Shown piece by piece: positions 54,521-63,334 of a DNA stretch of 64,000 nucleotides. How positions within the stretch are numbered: position 1 is the stretch's first letter; every line of letters starts with the position of its first letter. The DNA is taken from contig CAWJJM010000003.1 in assembly GCA_963843275.1 (NCBI GenBank), forward strand, positions 168,172 to 232,171. The letters run 5' to 3'. Below the pieces are notes generated by a model. That model was not told the origin of the DNA. It saw only the letters and a program-made list of their open reading frames with translations, and made no database searches. A program made the translations under genes and the position numbers. Source of the stretch: CAWJJM01 sp963843275. GTDB taxonomy: Bacteria; Acidobacteriota; Thermoanaerobaculia; Multivoradales; JBCCEF01.

Positions 54521-56623
54521 TTGAAGCCATGTGTGGACAGCGGCCGCCGAGGGCGGCGACAGGGACGGCTCGTGGTCGCCGTGTGCGTGGCGCTGCTGGC
54601 AGCTCTCTCGGCGCGGGCGGTGGAGCTGTCGGGCAGTCTTCTCCTCTCCACCGGCACCAGCGACGTCGACGGCAGCTCCTCGGACCACCTGGACGAGCAG
54701 GCCAACCTTCTGCTGCGGCAGGTGCTGACCGACTACCTCACGCTGCAGGTCGGGTACCGGTTCTTCGACTTTCGCAGCGACACCGCCGGTGGCGAGGTCG
54801 GTCGCCGCAGCCGTGAGCCGCGTCTCGAGCTCCTCTACGCCCGTCCCGAGCTCTCCGCCAGCCTGTCCTACCAGGACCGCACCTCGACCGATCTCGCCAC
54901 CTCCGACCGCTTGGACATCGAGTCGTTGATCGGCTGGCTCTCCTGGCGTCCCACCCGATCGACGACCTTGACGGCCCGCTACCGCGACGAGTCGAACCTC
55001 CTCGACACGGCCGTCTTCGGTCGCGGCACCGACAGCCGGCTCCTCGACCTGATCGCCGACTACCGGCGGCAGCGCTGGTCGGCCTCCTACACCTTCGAGT
55101 CGTGGGACGTGACCAACGTGGAGAGCGGGCTGGAGCTCGACCAACAGCGGCACGAGCTCCGGCTCGACGCGGCGCGGCCTTTTCTCGGCGACCGCCTGTG
55201 GCTGGGCTTCGCGGGCTGGGCCTCCCGCATCGACCAGGACCGCTCCGGCGGTACGTCCCTCGGGGAGCCGGTGGCCGCCCGAGAGGGGCTCGGCGCGGTC
55301 GATCCCAGCCCCGAGATCGGCGAGCTGGCCGCGGTCCCCGCTCTCGTCGACGGCGACCTGCGGACCCCGGTGGAGCCCCGGCTGGAGATCGGCGGCGCCG
55401 CCACCTTCCGCAACGCCGGCGTCGACCTCGGCTTCACCCTGCCGGTCTCGCAGCTCGAGGTGACCGTGGACGCCGCCTCCGATGCGGCGCTGCCCTGGCG
55501 CGTCTACCACAGCCGCGACAACCTGCTGTGGGAGGAGATTCCCGGAGTCGGCAGCACCTGGGACGGGACGCTGCTGCACTACTCGCTGCGCTTCCCCGAG
55601 ACAGAGGACCGCTACTTCAAGGCGGTCAACGTGGGGACCAACGCCGCGACCGAGGTCGCGGTCACCGAGGTGCGGGCGCTGCGCGAGGCGGGGGTCGGCA
55701 CGTTGCTCGATGGGCGGGCGACCCTCTACCGGGCGGACGCGACGGCCCGCTTCCAGCCGCATTCACGGGTCAGCGGCGATGTGTCGCTCGGGATCAACCA
55801 GGACCAGGCCCTCGCGGGGGCGGTGGCCCGAAGGGACTACGAGGACGTCCATGCGCAGGCCCGCCTGACCATCGATCTGCCCGCGGACCTGCAGTTCGAC
55901 TCGAGCTACCGATACGTCGATTCGGAGAACCGGGTGGCGCCGGTCCTCCTGCGCACCGAGGACGTTTTCACCAACACGCTCTGGTGGCGCCCGCTCGAGA
56001 CGCTCGAGGCCAGCCTCAGCCACATCCAGCGCGACGAGCGGGACGAGCAGGCCCTGATCCGCGCCACGCGCACCGACCGGCTCGCCGTTTCGTCGGAGCT
56101 GCTGCCGGGCCTCGATCTGTTGTCGACCGTCGAGCAGAGCGACGTCGAGGACCCCTTCTTCGGCTCGGACCGCCGGGTCTTCGCCTGGCGCGAGGTCCTC
56201 GACGCGGAGGTCAGCCCCACCCTGACCGTCGGGGGAGGCTACTCGTTCCTGCGCTACGAGACGCGGGGCGGTGACCTCCTGCTCGAACGGACGGAGGTCG
56301 ACCTGCGCACCACGTGGCGCGCCACACCGTACCTGACGCTGTCCGGCGACTGGGGGTTGAACGACGATTCCACGGTACGGTCGCTGCGGCAGAGCTACGG
56401 CCTGACCTATTCGCCGGGCACCAAGCTCACGCTCTCCGCCTTCTACCAGGACTTCTCCGACGACGTGCTGCGCGACACCCGCACCGGCAGCGCCACCGTC
56501 AACTACCGTCTCAACCCGCGCTTCCGGCTCTTCGGTTCCTATACGCGGACCGAGAGCCGGCTGAGCGCGACCGAGCTCTCCCGGATCCGTAGCTTCCGCG
56601 CCGGCGTCGCCCTCGTCTTCTAG
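54521..56623 (+). CDS. Large outer-membrane beta-barrel with inserted discoidin-like domain
   Basis: A protein of about 700 residues. I prefer the TTG at 54521 (AGAGGA five bases upstream), which gives a basic region and a signal (LVVAVCVALLAALSARA-VEL); in-frame ATG codons at 54443, 54470 and 54473 and a GTG at 54533 are alternatives. From residue 30 on it shows repeated amphipathic strands (TDYLTLQVGYRFFDFRS, STTLTARYRDESNLL, RWSASYTFESWDV) and ends FRAGVALVF with a terminal Phe. At about 310-390 there is a discoidin/F5-8C-like insertion (VSQLEVTVDAASDAALPW, DRYFKAVNVGTNA). It begins the polyhaem operon and is the candidate pore through the outer membrane, comparable in role to MtrB/OmbB porins though not clearly homologous. 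Confidence 0.8.
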   Translation: MKPCVDSGRRGRRQGRLVVAVCVALLAALSARAVELSGSLLLSTGTSDVDGSSSDHLDEQANLLLRQVLTDYLTLQVGYRFFDFRSDTAGGEVGRRSREPRLELLYARPELSASLSYQDRTSTDLATSDRLDIESLIGWLSWRPTRSTTLTARYRDESNLLDTAVFGRGTDSRLLDLIADYRRQRWSASYTFESWDVTNVESGLELDQQRHELRLDAARPFLGDRLWLGFAGWASRIDQDRSGGTSLGEPVAAREGLGAVDPSPEIGELAAVPALVDGDLRTPVEPRLEIGGAATFRNAGVDLGFTLPVSQLEVTVDAASDAALPWRVYHSRDNLLWEEIPGVGSTWDGTLLHYSLRFPETEDRYFKAVNVGTNAATEVAVTEVRALREAGVGTLLDGRATLYRADATARFQPHSRVSGDVSLGINQDQALAGAVARRDYEDVHAQARLTIDLPADLQFDSSYRYVDSENRVAPVLLRTEDVFTNTLWWRPLETLEASLSHIQRDERDEQALIRATRTDRLAVSSELLPGLDLLSTVEQSDVEDPFFGSDRRVFAWREVLDAEVSPTLTVGGGYSFLRYETRGGDLLLERTEVDLRTTWRATPYLTLSGDWGLNDDSTVRSLRQSYGLTYSPGTKLTLSAFYQDFSDDVLRDTRTGSATVNYRLNPRFRLFGSYTRTESRLSATELSRIRSFRAGVALVF

Positions 56624-56654
56624 ATCCGATCTCACGACCCCCAGGAATCCGATC

Positions 56655-57239
56655 ATGCGCCCAATCCACCGACTCGTCCCGCTTCCGCTGTTGCTCGCAG
56701 CCGGCGTCCTGCTGGCCGCCGGCTGCTCGGGCAACCCCGAACCGACCCGTTTCACCAATCCGAACTTCGACTTCGGGTTCGTCACGCGGGTGGCGGTTCT
56801 GCCGTTCCAGAACCTGTCGTCGGACCGCCAGGCCGGGGCCCGGGCCACGCGGCTGATGATCACCGAACTGCTCGCCACCGGTGCCCTGGACGTCGTCGAG
56901 CCGGGCGAGGTGGAAGCCGCGCTGGGCAAGTTCGGCACCCGGGTCACCGACCCGTCGAAGGAGCAGGTCATCGCCCTCGGCGAGCAGCTCGGGGTGCAGG
57001 CGCTGATCCTCGGCAGCGTCACGCAGTCGGACCTGGTGCGCTCGGGCGGCTCGACGATCCCGGTGGTCGGCCTGGACGTCCACATGGTCGAGGCCGAGAC
57101 CGGCGCCCCGGTGTGGGCGGCCTCCGCGGTGGCCAAGGGCGAGAGCTTCGCCGCCCGCGTCCTGGGCACGGCGGGTGAGCCCGTGTCGGTGACCACCCGT
57201 CGCGCCGTGCGCAAGGCGCTTGCGACGCTGGTGAAGTAG
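56655..57239 (+). CDS. CsgG/LpoB-like outer-membrane lipoprotein
   Basis: A 194-residue lipoprotein: signal followed by lipobox LLAAGC near residues 20-25, then SGNPEPTR. The mature domain has the anticodon-binding-like fold of CsgG, GNA1162 and LpoB: VTRVAVLPFQNLSSDRQAGARA, LMITELLATGALDVVEPGEVE, GEQLGVQALILGSVTQSD, and VGLDVHMVEAETGAPVWAAS. CsgG forms the curli export pore; LpoB activates peptidoglycan synthase. It lacks the membrane hairpins of CsgG, so pore formation is not predicted. AGGAA precedes the ATG. Its position after the barrel and before a related protein suggests a secretion or assembly accessory. Confidence 0.82.
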   Translation: MRPIHRLVPLPLLLAAGVLLAAGCSGNPEPTRFTNPNFDFGFVTRVAVLPFQNLSSDRQAGARATRLMITELLATGALDVVEPGEVEAALGKFGTRVTDPSKEQVIALGEQLGVQALILGSVTQSDLVRSGGSTIPVVGLDVHMVEAETGAPVWAASAVAKGESFAARVLGTAGEPVSVTTRRAVRKALATLVK

Positions 57240-57245
57240 CTGGAG

Positions 57246-58337
57246 ATGACGGTGTCCCGCCCCTCGTCGCCGTCCCGATCCGTCCGGGCTCGCCTCGCGC
57301 CCTGTGCCACGGTGCTCGTGGCGTGGTGGGCCGGTGTCGCCGGCGCGGCGACGGTGGCGGTCGCGCCGCTGTCCGACCGTCAGGGCGACCCGGCGACGGC
57401 GCAGGCGGTGGAGCGCGGCATCGTCGCCGAGCTGGCGGCATCCGGGCACCGGGTGGTCGACCCGGTGGAGATGAGGAATGCGATGCGTGCCCGACGTCTC
57501 CGCGTGCTCGACGACGCGGGGCCGGAGGATCTCGTGGACCTGGCGTCGGCGCTCGGCGCCGACTGGGTCCTGTCGCTGACGCTCCACCAGACCGCGACCG
57601 CCGAGACCCCGCGCCTGGCGCTCTCGGGCCACGCCTTCGCCGGCGCCGACGGGGCGCTGCGCTGGTGCGGCTTCACCGCTCCGAGCGGCCTCGACGGCCG
57701 GACGCTGCTGGGCCTTGGGGTGGTCGACGACCTCCAGGATCTCGCCGAACGGGCGGGGCGACGGCTCAGCCGGGACTTCCTGAAGCGGGCCTCGACGGGC
57801 GGGACGTCGCGATCGCTGGCCCCGTCCGCCGCCGGGCTCGGCCGGATCGCCCTGCTCCCCTTCGGCAGTGTGACGACGGCGGCCGGCACCAACGCCGCGG
57901 AGACCGCCACCGAGATCGCGCGCACCCTTCTCTACCGCCACGGGGCCGAGCTGGCGCCGCCCGGCCGGGTCACCTCCGTCCTGCGGCGGGGTGGCCTCGC
58001 CTGGGGGGGCGTCGACGACGACACCCGGCGGGCCCTGGTCGCCGCCACCGGAGCCCGATGGATCGTCGTCGGGTCGGTGGAGAGCTACCAGGCGGGGGGC
58101 GGAGGGGGCGAGCCGAGGCCCCGGGTGGCTCTGGCGCTGCGCCTGCTCGATGCCGAGAGCGGGCGGATCACCTGGATCGGCGGACGCGAGCGGGGTGGCT
58201 GGGACGGCGCGGGGCCATTCCGGCTCGGCCGCGTCTACACCCGGGGTGCGCTCGCCGAACGGATGCTCACTTCGATGGTCCGACGGCTGCTCTCCGAGCC
58301 CGCCGGTGAACCGATGACCCAGAGGACCTCTCCATGA
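57246..58337 (+). CDS. Exported protein with two CsgG-like domains
   Basis: A 363-residue protein. The signal (CATVLVAWWAGVAGA) has no lipobox cysteine at the right place. Two similar domains follow: about 35-180 (TVAVAPLSDRQGDPATAQAVE, GADWVLSLTLHQTA) and about 195-350 (RIALLPFGSVTTAAGTNAAE, GARWIVVGSVESYQAGGGG, LALRLLDAESGRITWIGG), each with the strand-helix order of the lipoprotein encoded upstream. It begins six bases after that gene and ends overlapping the isomerase gene (ATGA). The duplication suggests an assembly or scaffolding role with the lipoprotein. No enzyme motif is visible. Confidence 0.75.
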   Translation: MTVSRPSSPSRSVRARLAPCATVLVAWWAGVAGAATVAVAPLSDRQGDPATAQAVERGIVAELAASGHRVVDPVEMRNAMRARRLRVLDDAGPEDLVDLASALGADWVLSLTLHQTATAETPRLALSGHAFAGADGALRWCGFTAPSGLDGRTLLGLGVVDDLQDLAERAGRRLSRDFLKRASTGGTSRSLAPSAAGLGRIALLPFGSVTTAAGTNAAETATEIARTLLYRHGAELAPPGRVTSVLRRGGLAWGGVDDDTRRALVAATGARWIVVGSVESYQAGGGGGEPRPRVALALRLLDAESGRITWIGGRERGGWDGAGPFRLGRVYTRGALAERMLTSMVRRLLSEPAGEPMTQRTSP

Positions 58338-60088
58338 AGAAGCTCGCACCCCGGATCGCCCTGGTCGCGGTCCTTCTCCCGTCCCTCGCCGCGCCCTCGA
58401 CGAGCGCCGCCGAGGTGGTGGCGCCGGCCGCGACCTCTCCCGCTGTCCCCGCCGCAGCCGCGGAACCCACGCCGCTGGCCGTCGTCAACGGCGAGCCCGT
58501 GTACCCCGAGGACGCCGAGCGGCAACTCGCCGAGACCCACCAGCAGGCGCAGGCGGGCGAGCGGGCGGTCTTCGACCTCGACCGGCTCGTCTTCCGCCTG
58601 GTCAACGACACCCTGATCGCCCAGGAGGCGCGGGCGATGGGGATGCTCGAAGAGGCGCCGATCCCCGGCAAGCTGGAGGAGCTGCGCCACCAGCTCGCCG
58701 TCCAGCACCTCGAGAACGAGGCGGTCTGGCGGCCGGCGACGGCGACCGACGAAGAGATCCGGGAGGCCTTCGAGCGCGAGTACCGGCGCGTGACCCTGCG
58801 CGTCCTGACCACTCTGGAGCGGGACGACGCGGAGCGGGCGTTGGAGGATCTCCGCGGCGGCGCCGACTTCGCGAAGCTGGCCGCCGAGCGCTCGGTCGAT
58901 CCCTACAAGCTGCGCGGCGGACGGGTCGAGGACCTGGCGCGCATCGACCTGCAGACCGAGCTCGCGCAGGTCGCCTTCGACGCGGCCCCGGGAGCGCTGC
59001 TGGGGCCGGTCCGGACCTCGATCGGCTGGTCCGTGGTGCGGGTCGAGGCTTTCTCGCCCGCCGACCCCGACCGATTCGAAGCGGTGCGGCGCGACCTGCG
59101 CGACCTGGTCCGCTTCCGCAAGGGACAGGCGCTCAAGGCCGCGCTGGCCGCACGGCTCCGCGAGAAGGTTCCGGTCGAGATCGACGCCGAGGTCCTCGCC
59201 GGCATCGCGCCGGAGCGGCAGCCCGACGCCCGGCTGATGCCGAAGGTCGGGGACCGCGATGCCGTCCTCGCCCGGGTCGGCGACCAGACGGTGACCGCCG
59301 GTGAGCTGGGGATGGCGCTGGTCTGGCGCTGGAAGGGCATCCGCAACGAGGAGGCGGCGCGCGCTGCGGTCCCGCTGGTGCTCGACGGACTGCTCGAGTC
59401 GAAGCTCCTGCTGGCGGAGGCCCTCTCCCGCGGCTACGACCGCACGCCTGCGGTGGAACGGAGGGTGGCGGCGCTGGAGAAGGATCTGCTCGTCGACCGC
59501 TACCTGAAGACCGTCCTCGGCCCCGCGGTGACCGTCGACCGCGACGAGATGGAGGCGTACTACGAGGCCCACCGCGAGAGCTTCAACCGGCCGCCGCGGT
59601 TCCACGTCAGCCAGATCACCGTGGCGACCCCGGAGGAGGCGCGGGAGGTCGCCCGCCTGGCCCGCGAGGGCACCGATTTCGCCTGGCTCGCCCGCCGTCA
59701 CTCCACCGACGGCTACAAGGAGACGGGCGGCGAGCGCGGCTGGGTGGAACCGAAGCCGGGCGGGGGCGATTTCGACGAGGCGCTGCTCGCGGCGCAGCGC
59801 GGTGACGTGCTCGAGCCGATGGGTGCGGCCGGCAGCTGGGTGGTAGTGCGCGTCAACCTGCGCGAGGCGCAGGGGCCCTACCCGTTCGAGCAGGTCTCGG
59901 GCAACGTCCGTTCGGCGGTCTACGCCGAGAAGTTCCAGCGCCTGCTCGCCGATTTCGTCGACAAGCTGCGCAGTCGTTCGGACATCGAGGTCGACGAGGC
60001 GGCGCTCGCCAAGCTGCGCATCACCGGAACGCACGAGGACGCGCCCGCCGATCCGGCCGGGCACGGGCATGGACTGGCCGGCCACTGA
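58334..60088 (+). CDS. Periplasmic isomerase with two parvulin domains
   Basis: A 584-residue SurA/PpiD-like peptidyl-prolyl isomerase with a Sec signal (ending SAAEV). A SurA-N-like helical part (residues 45-150; LAVVNGEPVYPEDAERQLAE) leads to a parvulin domain at about 155-250 (TLRVLTTLERDDAERAL, DFAKLAAERSVDPYKLRGGRV). A second helical part and parvulin domain (about 423-510; FHVSQITVATPEEAREVARL, RGWVEPKPGGGDFDEALLAA) follow; the tail is HGHGLAGH. Such chaperones fold outer-membrane proteins; here the barrel and the cytochromes are natural clients. Isomerases are common in multihaem cytochrome clusters. AGAGGA precedes the ATG. Confidence 0.88.
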   Translation: MKKLAPRIALVAVLLPSLAAPSTSAAEVVAPAATSPAVPAAAAEPTPLAVVNGEPVYPEDAERQLAETHQQAQAGERAVFDLDRLVFRLVNDTLIAQEARAMGMLEEAPIPGKLEELRHQLAVQHLENEAVWRPATATDEEIREAFEREYRRVTLRVLTTLERDDAERALEDLRGGADFAKLAAERSVDPYKLRGGRVEDLARIDLQTELAQVAFDAAPGALLGPVRTSIGWSVVRVEAFSPADPDRFEAVRRDLRDLVRFRKGQALKAALAARLREKVPVEIDAEVLAGIAPERQPDARLMPKVGDRDAVLARVGDQTVTAGELGMALVWRWKGIRNEEAARAAVPLVLDGLLESKLLLAEALSRGYDRTPAVERRVAALEKDLLVDRYLKTVLGPAVTVDRDEMEAYYEAHRESFNRPPRFHVSQITVATPEEAREVARLAREGTDFAWLARRHSTDGYKETGGERGWVEPKPGGGDFDEALLAAQRGDVLEPMGAAGSWVVVRVNLREAQGPYPFEQVSGNVRSAVYAEKFQRLLADFVDKLRSRSDIEVDEAALAKLRITGTHEDAPADPAGHGHGLAGH

Positions 60089-60113
60089 CGTCGGGACAGG
60101 AGGGATGGACACC

Positions 60114-62060
60114 ATGAGCTCGAGACGACGGATCCTGGCGGCGGCCGGAGTGGCGACGCTCGCTTTCACCTTCCTCGCTGTGGTCCTGGTCGCCCCGCCG
60201 GCCGCGGCCCAGCTCAAGCGGGGCTCCCGCTTCGAGAAGGGCAGCAGCTGCACCGAGTGCCACGCGGAGATCGGCAAGGGCAAGAAGGTGCCCCACGCGC
60301 CGCTCGCCCAGGGCGACTGCACGGTGTGTCACAAGCCCCACGGTCTGGTGGGGGCGCTGCGACTGGTGGAGCCCGAGCCGGCGCTGTGCACGAGCTGCCA
60401 CCCGTCGGGCGATCTCGACCTGGAGGCGGAGCACCGCCACCCCGGCGTCGAGAACTGCACGAGCTGCCACGACCCCCATGGCTCGGACCACCCGGCGATG
60501 CTCGCGAAGGACGAGCGCTCCCTTTGTCTCACCTGTCACGGCGGCGACGAGTTCGATCGCAAGGTCGTCCACCCGCCGGCGGCCGAGGCCTGCGACACCT
60601 GCCACCAGCCGCACGGATCGTCGCAGCCGGCTCTGCTGAAGGCGTCGGGGGACGCCCTCTGCGGAAGGTGCCACGACGGAGCGAGCGCCGGGTTCGCCGC
60701 GGCCCACGACGGCCTCTCGGTGACCGGCGTCGACTGCTCGAGCTGCCATCAGCCGCACTCGGCGCCCCGCGAGGGGTTGTTGCTCGCCTCGACCCATCCG
60801 GTGCTCGAGTGCACGACCTGCCACGAAACGGGGAAGCCGATCGCTGCCGGCGCCCGGCTCGGAGCGGACGTCTGCCTCCAGTGTCACGAGACGCCTGCCA
60901 CCGGCGGCGCAGGATCGGTGCACCCGCCGGTCGCGGCGGGGGAGTGCCTCGACTGTCACGATCCGCACACCTCGGCGAACCCGCCGCTGCTGGTCGCCGC
61001 GCAGGCAGAGCTCTGTACCTCCTGTCACGGGGATGTCGGCGACGCGCTGCAGCAGCCGAACGCCCACCCCGCGGCCGAGGAGTGCACGAGCTGCCACGCG
61101 GGCCACCGCAGCGACCATCGGAAGCTACTGCTCGCCGCCGAGCCCCGCGAGCTCTGCGTGGGCTGTCACGACGACCCGACCGCGACCGGCGCGCCGGTGG
61201 TCCACGCCCCTGCGGCCGACGACTGCCTGACCTGCCACGAGCCCCACGGCACCGGCCGCCCGGCGTTGCTCGTCGAGGCCCAGGACGCGCTGTGCGGGGA
61301 GTGTCACTCCGCGATCGGCGCTCGCTCCGGTCTGCCGGTGGTGCACGAGCCGGTGGCGCGCGGGAGCTGCTCCGTCTGTCACGAGCCGCACGCCGGGCCG
61401 CCGAAGCTCCTGCGGGCACGGGGCGAGGCGCTGTGCGCGACGTGCCACGAACCGTTGATCGCGGCGGCGCGGGAGCTGCCCCAGCACTCGCCCTTCGCCG
61501 ATGGCGAGTGCGCCACCTGCCACGATCCGCACGCCTCGGCGGTGCCGGCGCTGTTGACGGCCCCGACCGGCGACCTGTGCGTGAGCTGCCACGACGTGCC
61601 GGTGACGGCGCCGCCGGGCGGCTCGTCGCACCGGCCGGCCGCATCCGGCGCGTGCACGAGCTGCCACCAACCGCACGCCGCTGCGAACACGCCGCTGCTG
61701 AAGGCGCCCGTCCAGGCGCTGTGCACCTCGTGCCACGGCGACATCGGCGAGGAGCTCGCCAGCGAGAAGGCGCACGAGCCGGCGGGCGAGCCGGGCGGTT
61801 GCACGACCTGCCACGGTCCCCACATGACGCGCAACGCCGACCTGTTGCTGGAACCGGTCGCCGAAACGTGTCAACGCTGCCACGACGGGACGTCGCAGGA
61901 GTTCACCGGGTCGCACCTGGGACTGACCGCCCGCGGCCTGGACTGTGGCAGCTGTCACGACCCGCACGCTTCGCAGACCGCGGGGATGATGTTGCCGAAG
62001 TTGCACCCGCCGTTCGCGGACGGCGACTGCACGATCTGCCACCAGGGAGGAGCCCAGTGA
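60114..62060 (+). CDS. 26-haem c-type cytochrome of doubled-CXXCH repeats
   Basis: A 648-residue exported protein with 26 CXXCH motifs, one per 25 residues. I chose ATG 60114 (AGGAGGG nine bases before) over 60069 and 60105; it gives MSSRRRILAA and a hydrophobic signal ending PAAAQ. After a first CTECH the chain repeats a unit of about 48 residues with two motifs, one of the form CXXCH(D/E/Q)PH followed by a LL pair, and one of the form LC(T/V/G)XCH followed by about ten residues and a free His. This is the doubled-CXXCH type. All CXXCH are intact; extra His are plentiful, allowing bis-His ligation. With no membrane anchor it is periplasmic or secreted, and a haem wire of this length could span the periplasm. 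Overlaps the next gene by four bases. Confidence 0.92.
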   Translation: MSSRRRILAAAGVATLAFTFLAVVLVAPPAAAQLKRGSRFEKGSSCTECHAEIGKGKKVPHAPLAQGDCTVCHKPHGLVGALRLVEPEPALCTSCHPSGDLDLEAEHRHPGVENCTSCHDPHGSDHPAMLAKDERSLCLTCHGGDEFDRKVVHPPAAEACDTCHQPHGSSQPALLKASGDALCGRCHDGASAGFAAAHDGLSVTGVDCSSCHQPHSAPREGLLLASTHPVLECTTCHETGKPIAAGARLGADVCLQCHETPATGGAGSVHPPVAAGECLDCHDPHTSANPPLLVAAQAELCTSCHGDVGDALQQPNAHPAAEECTSCHAGHRSDHRKLLLAAEPRELCVGCHDDPTATGAPVVHAPAADDCLTCHEPHGTGRPALLVEAQDALCGECHSAIGARSGLPVVHEPVARGSCSVCHEPHAGPPKLLRARGEALCATCHEPLIAAARELPQHSPFADGECATCHDPHASAVPALLTAPTGDLCVSCHDVPVTAPPGGSSHRPAASGACTSCHQPHAAANTPLLKAPVQALCTSCHGDIGEELASEKAHEPAGEPGGCTTCHGPHMTRNADLLLEPVAETCQRCHDGTSQEFTGSHLGLTARGLDCGSCHDPHASQTAGMMLPKLHPPFADGDCTICHQGGAQ

Positions 62061-63334
62061 ACACACCGACGACGAAGTTCGATCCCTGGCGGCTCCTCCT
62101 CCTCGTCGCGGCGGTGGTCGTCGCCGCGGCGGGGGCGGCTGCCGAGCTCCCGCCCGACCGGGCCGTGGACCAGAAACAAGCGTGCGGGCAGTGCCACGAT
62201 CTCTCGGATCAGCTCGAGGCCCGGGTGCAGCACGAGCCGGCGGCCGACGGGCACTGTGCCACCTGTCACAGTCCCCACGCCTCGCGCTTCGACAACCTGC
62301 TGCGGGAGCGCCCGGGGCCGCTGTGCGGCCAGTGCCACACCGACGTCGCCGCCTCCCTCGAGCGCCCGGTGGTCCACCCTCCGGCGGCCGAGGGGCGTTG
62401 CGCCGACTGCCACGAGCCCCACGGCTCGTCGCGTGCCGGGTTGTTGCGGGCCGACGAGCGCGAGCTCTGCACCACCTGTCACGAGGAGGTCGGGGCCTGG
62501 GAGAAGCGGCCCGTCCAACACGTCCCGTTCGCCCAGGGCGACTGCGCGAGGTGCCACGAGCCGCACGCCAGCCAGGCTCCGAACCTGCTGTCCGCGGTCG
62601 GTGCGGCGGTGTGCACGCAGTGCCACGCCACCGGCGGCGGCGCCTTCCGCAAGGCGCATTCGGGATATCCGGTGGAGAAGGCGGCCTGTCAGCAGTGCCA
62701 CGACCCCCACGCGTCGGCGCGCCGGGGGCTCTTCCGCGACTCGCTGCACGAGCCCTTCGCCGCGGGGGACTGCACGACCTGTCACAACCCTCCGGACAGT
62801 CCCCGGCCCTTCGCCACCACGATGCCCGTGGCCGAGCTCTGCGGCATGTGCCACGACGAGCAGGTCGAGGCGGCGCGCTCCGCGGCGTTCCCCCACGTCC
62901 CGGCGGGCGGCGGCGATTGCACGGTGTGCCACAACCCCCACAGCGGCAGCGGTCCGGCCCTGTTGCGGTCCGAAGAGAAGAGCCTCTGCCTGTCGTGCCA
63001 CGATCCCGGGGGGGCCAAGTCGGGCGAGCCGGGCCGCTACCTGACGCACGCCGGCGGCGAGCTCGACTGTACCGACTGCCACGAGGGGCACGGGGGCAGT
63101 CAGCCGCGGCTGCTGAAGGCCGACGCCGTGACCCTCTGCGGCGATTGCCACTCGCACCAGCACCAGGCGGTCCATCCCCTCGGCGAGGAGGTGCGCGATC
63201 CGCGGAACGGCATGCCGTTGACCTGCCGCTCGTGCCACAGCGTGCACGACGCCCCGTACGAGCACTACCTGATCGGTTCCCCCGACCGGGAGCTGTGCCT
63301 TTCCTGCCACAAGGAGATCGGAGGCCGGCGATGA
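62057..63334 (+). CDS. 16-haem c-type cytochrome of doubled-CXXCH repeats
   Basis: A 425-residue exported protein with 16 CXXCH motifs. GTG 62057 overlaps the stop of the 26-haem gene and has GGAGGAG upstream; the product starts with a signal or anchor helix (LLLLVAAVVVAAAGAAA). The repeat style matches the 26-haem protein (CATCHSPHAS, CADCHEPHGS, CARCHEPHASQ), but the C-terminal third is irregular (CLSCHDPGGAKSGEPG, HQHQAVHPLGEEV, CRSCHSVHDAPYEHYL). It ends ELCLSCHKEIGGRR. The two proteins look like an enlarged and a smaller version of one family and may work in series. Confidence 0.92.
   Translation: MNTPTTKFDPWRLLLLVAAVVVAAAGAAAELPPDRAVDQKQACGQCHDLSDQLEARVQHEPAADGHCATCHSPHASRFDNLLRERPGPLCGQCHTDVAASLERPVVHPPAAEGRCADCHEPHGSSRAGLLRADERELCTTCHEEVGAWEKRPVQHVPFAQGDCARCHEPHASQAPNLLSAVGAAVCTQCHATGGGAFRKAHSGYPVEKAACQQCHDPHASARRGLFRDSLHEPFAAGDCTTCHNPPDSPRPFATTMPVAELCGMCHDEQVEAARSAAFPHVPAGGGDCTVCHNPHSGSGPALLRSEEKSLCLSCHDPGGAKSGEPGRYLTHAGGELDCTDCHEGHGGSQPRLLKADAVTLCGDCHSHQHQAVHPLGEEVRDPRNGMPLTCRSCHSVHDAPYEHYLIGSPDRELCLSCHKEIGGRR

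Noticed and set aside
60069..60113. Earlier start codons (60069, 60105) for the 26-haem protein
   Set aside because: AGGAGGG sits nine bases before 60114 and the signal peptide begins there.
60114..60150. Tat export of the 26-haem protein because of SRRRIL
   Set aside because: c-type haems are attached after Sec export of unfolded protein; the arginines are normal for a Sec n-region.
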